Assembly (NCBI GenBank): GCA_019635715.1
Contig: JAHBYY010000039.1
Location: forward strand, 1 to 40,090
Source of the DNA: Rhizobiaceae bacterium
GTDB taxonomy: Bacteria > Pseudomonadota > Alphaproteobacteria > Rhizobiales > Rhizobiaceae
Direction of reading: 5' to 3'
DNA: 40,090 nt
A program made the translations under genes and the position numbers. Position 1 is the stretch's first letter. Every line of letters starts with the position of its first letter. The notes below the pieces were generated by a model that saw only the letters and a list, made by a program, of their open reading frames with translations, was not told the origin of the DNA and ran no database searches. Below, one piece after another: positions 34,017 through 40,090 of the stretch.

Positions 34017-34728
34017 GGCACAGTTTTACCCCGCCTATCGGAGAACCCGAAATCGGCTCATGAAGTTCGCGGCCGAGGCGACGTGGTGCCGGGGGCAGTT
34101 TTACCCCGACTCCCTGACGACCCGAAAACCGTCTGCATGAGGTCGAGGGCCGACCGGGAAGCGCAGGGGAGAGTTTTATACCAGAGGCCCTGAGCTTTGA
34201 CCGTCGGTGGCGCGGACAGGGTCAGGCATGGATTCTCGGGTCGCGCCCTTCGCTCCGCTCGGGCTTGCCCGAGAATGACGAATGCAACAGGGCTTGGCCG
34301 CAACTCCCGGACATTTGCGGCTTGCAGCAGCCCATCTCAATTCGTCATCCACGGGCAAGCAGGCGCGAAGCGGCTGCGCGACCCGAGGATCCATGCCGGA
34401 CCCTCCCCGCGCCAACAACGGTCAATCATTCAGGCCGTTGGTATTACCTTCTTTCGGCAGACAGGCCACAGCGTCCGGAAGTCATGCGGGCCGCAGAAGG
34501 TAAACGGTCCCCGGCACCTGCGTCGTCTCGGCCGCGAACTTCATGAGCCGGCTTCGGGTTGTCCGGGGACGGAGTATTACTTTCTTTCGGCAGAAGAGCC
34601 GCAACGCTTAGGAGTCACGCGGGCCGAAAAAAGTAAACTGTCCCCTACGATTCCCGTTCGGCCATCGACCTCACGCGGACGGTTTTCGGTTTCTCCGGTA
34701 GGCGGAGTAGAACGGTCCCCGGCACTTG
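34017..34728. repeat. Nested mosaic of inverted and direct repeats (~710 bp)
   Basis: No gene is supported. Four kinds of repeat are present. A (34021-34095) recurs inverted at 34508-34580. B (34095-34181) recurs inverted at 34633-34720. A and B themselves share the GTTTTACCCCG start. E (34199-34283) recurs inverted at 34340-34423. A hairpin unit occurs twice in direct order (34444-34504 and 34576-34637), each with complementary ends (ACCTTCTTTCGGC / GCCGCAGAAGGT in the first). The whole looks like repeated insertion of small palindromic elements into one another between the OsmC and YbaK genes. Confidence 0.85.
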
Positions 34729-34735
34729 CATGGCC

Positions 34736-35194
34736 CTACTGGCAGACGTCGACCCATTCGGCGCGGGTCAGCTCCGCGAGGCGCAGCGGCGACAGACGCA
34801 CCGCGGCATTCGTCGCTCCGGCGGCCGGCACCACCTCGTCGAACGCCCGCAGCGACACATCGCAATAGATCGGCAGCGGCCCCGGCAGCCCGAAGGGACA
34901 GATGCCGCCGACCGGGTGGCTGGTCACGGCCAGTGCCTCCTCCGCGTCGAGCATGCGCGGCTTGGCGGAGAAGCGATCCTTGAACTTGCGGTTGTCGAGC
35001 CGCGCCATGCCACCCGCCACGACCAGCATGACTTGCTCGCCGACACGCAGGCAGATCGTCTTGGCGATCTGCGCCGGCTCCACGCCATGCGCCTCGGCCG
35101 CCAGCGCCACGGTCGCCGAGCTTGCCTCGGTGACGATGACGGCGATATCGGGTGCGTGCGCAGCGAAGAAGGTACGGACGGATTCGAGGCTCAT
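34736..35194 (-). CDS. YbaK/EbsC family aminoacyl-tRNA deacylase
   Basis: A 152-residue single-domain protein of the YbaK/ProX editing family. It shows PAQIAKTICLRVGEQVMLVV with the conserved Lys of the active site, DNRKFKDRFSAKPRML, and the GG-containing loop SHPVGGICPFGLP. Such free-standing proteins hydrolyse mischarged tRNA, for example Cys- or Ala-tRNA(Pro), in the cytoplasm. It stops eight bases after the repeat mosaic. A 41-bp gap separates it from the hydroxylase gene upstream in transcription terms at 35236. Confidence 0.9.
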   Translation of the reverse strand: MSLESVRTFFAAHAPDIAVIVTEASSATVALAAEAHGVEPAQIAKTICLRVGEQVMLVVAGGMARLDNRKFKDRFSAKPRMLDAEEALAVTSHPVGGICPFGLPGPLPIYCDVSLRAFDEVVPAAGATNAAVRLSPLRLAELTRAEWVDVCQ

Positions 35195-35235
35195 GCGGCA
35201 CGCTTAGCCGGCCGATGCCCGGCCGACAACTGCGA

Positions 35236-36492
35236 TCAGATCGGCTCGCCCTTGAGCAGGCGCGGCGAGGGTCCGGAAAGCCCGGCCGCCTGGCTGATGA
35301 AATAATCCTTCAGCCGCGGCATGCGGTCGACCAGCCCGAGGCCGAGGTCGCGGATGGCGCGCATGGGGCCGAAATCGTTGGAGAACATGCGGTTCAGCAC
35401 ATCGGTCGTGATCCCCATCTGCACCGTGTCGAACCTCCGCCAGCGCTGGTAGCGCTCCAGCACGTCGATCGCGCCGATGTCCTGGCCGAGCCGGTCGGCC
35501 TCGACGATGGTCTCGGCGAGTGCCGCGGCATCCTTGAAGCCGAGGTTCAGCCCCTGCCCGGCGATCGGATGGATGCCGTGAGCGGCATCTCCTGCCAGCG
35601 CGATGCGCGGCCGCACGAAGTCGCGCGCCAGCGTCAGGCCGAGCGGCCACGCCCGCGGCTTGCCCTCGGCCCTGATCTCGCCGAGCCGCAGCCCGAAGCG
35701 CAGCTCGAGTTCCGTCTCGAAGACAAGTTCGTCGGCCGCCACGAGCCGGTCGGCGTCCGACGTCCGCTCGGTCCAGACGATCGATGACCGGTTGTTGCCC
35801 TGCGCGTCGCTCTTCAACGGCAGGATGGCGAACGGGCCGGCCGGCAGGAAATGTTCCTCCGCGCGTCCGTTGTGCGGCCGCTCATGGATCACCGTGCAGA
35901 CGATTCCGGACTGGCCGTAGTCCCAATGCACGGTCTTGATGCCGGCCATGTCGCGCAGCTTCGACTTCACGCCGTCGGCCGCGACCACCATGCGCGCCGC
36001 GATCCTCCGGCCGTCGGCGAGGCCGACATCGGCCACGGCAGCCCTGCCGTCGAACGATTCGACCGCCGCGCCCTCGATCACCTCCACGCCGATCTCCGTT
36101 GCCCGCCGCCGCAGCGCCCCGTTCAGGACGACATTGGCGACCATGCTGGCAAAAGGCTCGCCCGCACCGGCCTCGCTCCCGAACGTCAGGAACACCGGCC
36201 GCACGGGATCGCTGGTCCGGGAATCGGTGACGATCATCTCGTTGATCGGCTGCGCCTGGGGAGCGATCTCGCCCCAGCAGCCCATCTGCCCGAGCATGCG
36301 ACATGCGGCGGCGGCGATCGCCGAGGCGCGCCCGTCGCGCTGCCACGCGCCCGACGGCGCCGCATCGACGACCGTCACGCCAAGGCTCGGCCGTCCGAGC
36401 TTGATCGCCACGGCCGTCGCCAGCCCGACATAGCCGGCACCGGCGACGAGAACGTCGGTGCGGCGGTCCCGCTGCTGATCCACTGATGACAT
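35236..36492 (-). CDS. FAD-dependent ubiquinone-biosynthesis hydroxylase (UbiH/UbiF/COQ6 family)
   Basis: A 418-residue flavin monooxygenase. The N-terminal dinucleotide motif is VLVAGAGYVGLATAVAIKL. The GD motif region is RIALAGDAAHGIHPIAGQGL, followed by NLGFKDAAALAETI, the UbiH-family signature. It hydroxylates an intermediate of the ubiquinone ring; alphaproteobacteria use one or two broad-specificity members, so the exact position is not claimed. I chose ATG 36492 (MSSVDQQRDRRTD), with GGAGA eight bases upstream, over an ATG 13 codons earlier. It is divergent from tesB. Confidence 0.88.
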   Translation of the reverse strand: MSSVDQQRDRRTDVLVAGAGYVGLATAVAIKLGRPSLGVTVVDAAPSGAWQRDGRASAIAAAACRMLGQMGCWGEIAPQAQPINEMIVTDSRTSDPVRPVFLTFGSEAGAGEPFASMVANVVLNGALRRRATEIGVEVIEGAAVESFDGRAAVADVGLADGRRIAARMVVAADGVKSKLRDMAGIKTVHWDYGQSGIVCTVIHERPHNGRAEEHFLPAGPFAILPLKSDAQGNNRSSIVWTERTSDADRLVAADELVFETELELRFGLRLGEIRAEGKPRAWPLGLTLARDFVRPRIALAGDAAHGIHPIAGQGLNLGFKDAAALAETIVEADRLGQDIGAIDVLERYQRWRRFDTVQMGITTDVLNRMFSNDFGPMRAIRDLGLGLVDRMPRLKDYFISQAAGLSGPSPRLLKGEPI

Positions 36493-36573
36493 CTGCGTCG
36501 TCTCCGGCCTGGCTTGACTTAGCCTGTCCATCCTGTTGCAACCGCGCCATCAGGACCCGTTCCGGAGAGCCCC

Positions 36574-37446
36574 ATGTCGGCCGCGCTGCGCGAACTCTTC
36601 GACATTCTCGACCTCGAGCGCCTCGAACACAACCTGTATCGAGGTCGCAGCCCCAAGGAGAGCTGGCAGCGCGTCTTCGGCGGGCAGACCATCGCCCAGG
36701 CGCTGGTGGCCGCGCAGCGCACTGTCGGCGAGGACCGGCATGTCCACTCGCTGCACGGCTATTTCATGCGTCCCGGCGACACCACCGTGCCGATCGTCTA
36801 TGCCGTCGACCGCATCCGCGACGGCTCGTCCTTCACCACGCGGCGCGTCGTCGCCACCCAGCACGGCCAGGCGATCTTCTCGCTCGAAGCGTCGTTCCAG
36901 CTCGACGAGGAGGGTCTGGAGCACCAGATCCCGATCCCGCTGGACGTGCCGCCTCCGGAGACGCTGAAGTCGCAGATCGAGATCCTGCGCGACTATGGCG
37001 ATGCGGTGCCCGCCGGCGTCAAATTGTACTGGGAGCGCGAGCGGCCGATCGAGATGCGGCCGGTCATCCTCGAACACTATACCAGCCGCGAAAAGCTTGC
37101 CCCGGTGCAGCATATCTGGATCCGCACCACGGGCGAAGTGACCGGAGATCGCGACCAGCGCGCCGCCATTCTCGCCTATCTCTCCGACATGACGCTGCTC
37201 GACACCTCGACCTTCGCCCATGGCCGCGCGATCTTCGACCGCGACATCCAGGCGGCCAGCCTCGACCATGCCATGTGGTTCCACCGCGACCATCCGCTCG
37301 ACGGCTGGCTGCTCTATACGCAGGACAGCCCGTCGACCAGCGGGTCGCGCGGCTTCACCCGCGGCGCACTTTATGGGCAGGACGGCACGCTGATCGCTTC
37401 GGTGGCACAGGAAGGGCTGATACGCCTGCGTCGCTCGCCCAAATAA
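36574..37446 (+). CDS. tesB: Acyl-CoA thioesterase II
   Basis: A 290-residue double-hotdog thioesterase. It begins with the TesB pattern LFDILDLERLEHNLYRGRSP, GGQTIAQALVAAQRTV and HSLHGYFMRPGDTTVPIVY. The C-terminal hotdog contains SLDHAMWFHRD (catalytic Asp region), and the closing QDGTLIASVAQEGLIR. It hydrolyses medium- and long-chain acyl-CoAs in the cytoplasm. It lies upstream of glnK-amtB, a neighbourhood (tesB next to amtB) seen in many proteobacteria. An A/T-rich stretch follows the stop. Confidence 0.93.
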   Translation: MSAALRELFDILDLERLEHNLYRGRSPKESWQRVFGGQTIAQALVAAQRTVGEDRHVHSLHGYFMRPGDTTVPIVYAVDRIRDGSSFTTRRVVATQHGQAIFSLEASFQLDEEGLEHQIPIPLDVPPPETLKSQIEILRDYGDAVPAGVKLYWERERPIEMRPVILEHYTSREKLAPVQHIWIRTTGEVTGDRDQRAAILAYLSDMTLLDTSTFAHGRAIFDRDIQAASLDHAMWFHRDHPLDGWLLYTQDSPSTSGSRGFTRGALYGQDGTLIASVAQEGLIRLRRSPK

Positions 37447-37477
37447 CAGGCAATTTTCAATTTTTGCATATTTTTTG

Positions 37478-38006
<529 letters not shown>

Positions 38007-38033
38007 GCCGCCATCAGGACAATGGAGAACTCA

Positions 38034-39407
38034 ATGACTCTCATGCAAAGACTTGCGCCGGCGGCGCGCACGGCGCTGGCCAGCGCGGTCGCACTCGGTG
38101 CGCTCGGCACCATCGCCGCCTTCGCCCAGGAAGCCGCCCCGGCGGCGGCCGAAGCGGCCCCCGCGGCAGCACCCGTCATCGACAAGGGCGACGTCGCCTG
38201 GATGATGACCGCGACCGTTCTCGTCCTGTTCATGACGGTTCCGGGCCTCGCCCTCTTCTACGGCGGCCTGGTCCGCGCCAAGAACATGCTGTCGGTGCTC
38301 ATGCAGTGCACCGTCGTCGCCTCGGCGATGATGATCGTCTGGGTGTTCTGGGGCTATTCCTTCGCCTTCGGCGGCGGCACCAGCCCGTTCTGGGGCGGCT
38401 TCGGCAAGCTCTTCCTGTCCGGCGTCACCACCGAGACGACGGCCGCCACCTTCACCGACGGCGTCGTCCTGCCCGAATACCTTTTCATCGCCTTCCAGAT
38501 GACCTTCGCGGCGATCACCCCGGCGCTGATCGTCGGCGCCTTCGCCGAGCGCATCAAGTTCCGCGCCGTCGTCCTGTTCTGCGTGCTGTGGGGCACCTTC
38601 GTCTACTTCCCGGTCGCCCACATGGTCTGGGACAGCGCCGGCTACATCTTCAACCTCGGCGCCATCGACTTCGCCGGCGGCACGGTCGTCCACATCAATG
38701 CCGGCATCGCCGCGCTGGTCGGCTGCATCTTCGTCGGCAAGCGCACCGGCTACGGCAAGGACAACATGGCTCCGCATTCCATGACCCTGACCATGGTCGG
38801 CGCCGCCATGCTGTGGGTCGGCTGGTTCGGCTTCAACGTCGGTTCCAACCTCGAGGCGACCGCCGGCGCCACGCTCGCCATGATCAACACCTTCCTGGCG
38901 ACTGCGGCGGCGGTGCTGTCCTGGTCCGCGGTGGAGTCCTTCACCCGCGGCAAGGCCTCGATGCTCGGCGCGGTTTCCGGCATGATCGCCGGTCTGGTCG
39001 CCATCACGCCGGCCTGCGGCACCATCGGTCCGATCGGCGCCATCGTCCTCGGCATCGTCGTCAGCCCGGTCTGCTACTTCTTCGTGGCGGTGGTGAAGAA
39101 CAAGTTCGGCTATGACGACTCGCTCGACGTCTTCGGCATCCACGGCGTCGGCGGCATCCTCGGTGCGCTGGGCACCGGCATCCTGACGGCTCCCGGCCTC
39201 GGCGGCACCGGCGCGGAGGACTTCTCGATCGCCGGCCAGCTCTGGACCCAGCTCGTCGCCGTCGTCATCACCATCGTGTGGTGCGGCATCGTCTCGGCGA
39301 TCCTCTACAAGGTGGTCGACCTGATCGTCGGCCTGCGTCCGACCGTCGATGCGGAGCGCGAGGGCCTCGATCTCACCTCGCACGGCGAAGTCGCCTATCA
39401 TAGCTGA
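38034..39407 (+). CDS. amtB: Ammonium transporter AmtB
   Basis: A 457-residue precursor with a cleaved N-terminal segment (LASAVALGALGTIAAFAQEA) and eleven membrane helices. Conserved motifs are VPGLALFYGGLVRAKNMLSV, TVVHINAGIAALVG (first pore His) and DVFGIHGVGGILGALGTGIL (second pore His). It is a trimeric ammonium channel regulated by GlnK. The ATG at 38034 with GGAGAA four bases upstream is preferred; an in-frame ATG at 38022 is possible. A strong terminator follows, ending the glnK-amtB operon. Confidence 0.95.
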   Translation: MTLMQRLAPAARTALASAVALGALGTIAAFAQEAAPAAAEAAPAAAPVIDKGDVAWMMTATVLVLFMTVPGLALFYGGLVRAKNMLSVLMQCTVVASAMMIVWVFWGYSFAFGGGTSPFWGGFGKLFLSGVTTETTAATFTDGVVLPEYLFIAFQMTFAAITPALIVGAFAERIKFRAVVLFCVLWGTFVYFPVAHMVWDSAGYIFNLGAIDFAGGTVVHINAGIAALVGCIFVGKRTGYGKDNMAPHSMTLTMVGAAMLWVGWFGFNVGSNLEATAGATLAMINTFLATAAAVLSWSAVESFTRGKASMLGAVSGMIAGLVAITPACGTIGPIGAIVLGIVVSPVCYFFVAVVKNKFGYDDSLDVFGIHGVGGILGALGTGILTAPGLGGTGAEDFSIAGQLWTQLVAVVITIVWCGIVSAILYKVVDLIVGLRPTVDAEREGLDLTSHGEVAYHS

Positions 39408-39460
39408 TCACGTCCCGGCGCGGTTCGCCGCGCCGGCAGCCTCCCAAGGCAGACTGCCTC

Positions 39461-39487
39461 GAACCCGGCTTCGGCCGGGTTCTTTTT
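39461..39487 (+). terminator. Rho-independent terminator of glnK-amtB
   Basis: GAACCCGGC at 39461-39469 and GCCGGGTTC at 39474-39482 form a perfect 9-bp stem around a TTCG tetraloop, followed at once by five T. Confidence 0.92.
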
Positions 39488-39540
39488 GTGGCGGCGCACC
39501 GCATGATCGCCGGCCGGTCGGCTGCCTGCAGCCATTTTCG

Positions 39541-39568
39541 TTGCGATCGCCCCGAACAGCGTCTATAT
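39541..39568 (+). promoter_or_regulatory. Candidate housekeeping promoter of the DUF1013 gene
   Basis: TTGCGA at 39541-39546 and CTATAT at 39563-39568 are spaced by 16 bases, a reasonable match to the alphaproteobacterial sigma-70 consensus. The leader behind it contains a perfect 7-bp stem (GCCCGCG 39605-39611 with CGCGGGC 39619-39625). Confidence 0.45.
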
Positions 39569-39644
39569 ACGACGCGATTTCCCAATATCGGTGGCTAGCC
39601 CACCGCCCGCGCAAGGGACGCGGGCGAACGAGAGGATATTTCCG

Positions 39645-40090
39645 ATGGCAAACACGCTCCTGATGCCCAAGGCCACCGCGGTCTGGCTGGTCGACAGCAC
39701 GGCGCTTTCCTTCGACCAGATCGCCCAGTTCTGCGGCCTGCATCCGCTCGAGGTGAAGGCGATCGCCGACGGCGAATCGGCGCAGGGCATCAAGGGCCTC
39801 GATCCGGTCATCACCGGCCAGTTGTCGCGCGACGAGATCGCACGCGGCGAGAAGGACACGACCTACCGCCTGCGCCTGTCCGACCCGAAGGTGCGCGTGC
39901 CGGAATCGAAGCGCCGCGCGCCGCGCTACACGCCGCTGTCGAAGCGCCAGGACCGTCCGAACGCCATCCTCTGGCTGGTGCGCAACCATCCGGAGCTCAA
40001 GGATGCGCAGATCTCGCGGCTCGTCGGCACCACCAAGGCGACGATCGAGCAGATCCGCGAGCGCAAGCACTGGAACGCCGCCAATCTGCA
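39645..40090 (+). CDS. trcR: DUF1013 family protein, TrcR-type cell cycle regulator (partial, runs off the window)
   Basis: The gene starts MANTLLMPKATAVWLVDSTA and stays open for 148 codons to the right edge. It contains ALSFDQIAQFCGLHPLEVKA, an early helix-turn-helix-like segment, and ISRLVGTTKATIEQIRERKH, a second one. This is the DUF1013 family, restricted to alphaproteobacteria, whose Caulobacter member is named TrcR, a cell-cycle transcriptional regulator. GAGAGGA lies about nine bases before the ATG at 39645. Its own promoter and the upstream terminator separate it from amtB. Confidence 0.85.
   Translation, partial: MANTLLMPKATAVWLVDSTALSFDQIAQFCGLHPLEVKAIADGESAQGIKGLDPVITGQLSRDEIARGEKDTTYRLRLSDPKVRVPESKRRAPRYTPLSKRQDRPNAILWLVRNHPELKDAQISRLVGTTKATIEQIRERKHWNAANL

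Noticed and set aside
34199-34423. Coding regions in the repeat mosaic
   Set aside because: Short open frames here change with each repeat copy and encode no recognisable protein.

Overview
The window is about 40 kb of GC-rich chromosome from an alphaproteobacterium. It most resembles a member of the Hyphomicrobiales close to Mesorhizobium/Aminobacter (Phyllobacteriaceae). This rests on recognisable gene families and order (2-oxoglutarate dehydrogenase E2 followed by a MAPEG protein and lpd; rimM-trmD; rplS; leuC; sdhCDAB; glnK-amtB; a DUF1013/TrcR gene), on frequent GTG starts and ATGA/GTGA overlaps, and on rhizobial-type palindromic intergenic repeats. It is mostly core chromosome with small accessory insertions. 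No prophage, CRISPR array, rRNA or tRNA gene was recognised.

Layout. 1-4211: end of odhB/sucB, a MAPEG protein, a VOC protein, an exported protein whose start region is interrupted by a 155-bp palindromic element, an SDR oxidoreductase and lpd. 4243-7739: minus-strand genes for a second VOC protein, a Pro/Ala-rich membrane protein with a strong terminator, a 62-aa secreted protein, a TraB/GumN-type protein and the XerC recombinase. 7916-12530: rimM and trmD overlap by 4 bp and are separated from rplS by three genes: an AT-richer membrane-anchored phage tail-collar-like gene, a TauE/SafE exporter and an SBF-like transporter. 12594-18703: methyltransferase/GNAT pair, an amino-acid-type ABC binding protein and permease flanking a GNAT gene but without an ATPase, an exported truncated haemoglobin, another methyltransferase, a 98-aa spike-tip-like protein and an MgtC-like membrane protein. 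18787-21104: a membrane-anchored hypothetical protein and leuC. 21253-23816: two tandem paralogous membrane diguanylate cyclases. 23803-25961: a minus-strand two-gene operon of a four-TM helical protein and a ClpP-like serine protease homologue. 26079-27036: two small envelope proteins.

27284-31859 is the succinate dehydrogenase operon sdhC-sdhD-sdhA-sdhB. Between sdhA and sdhB sit a vapD-like gene and a vapB/vapC-like toxin-antitoxin pair. They are separated by a 61-bp copy of the start of sdhB fused in frame to a copy of the last codons of sdhA. This looks like the junction of a tandem duplication or unequal crossover that stacked two toxin modules in one essential operon, and it is the most notable structure in the window.

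31894-40090: a small membrane protein, a YceH-like protein, OsmC, about 700 bp of nested inverted repeats, a YbaK-type deacylase, a ubiquinone-biosynthesis hydroxylase, TesB thioesterase, the nitrogen-regulated glnK-amtB operon with a sigma-54-type promoter and a clear terminator, and the start of a DUF1013 (TrcR-type) gene that runs off the right end.
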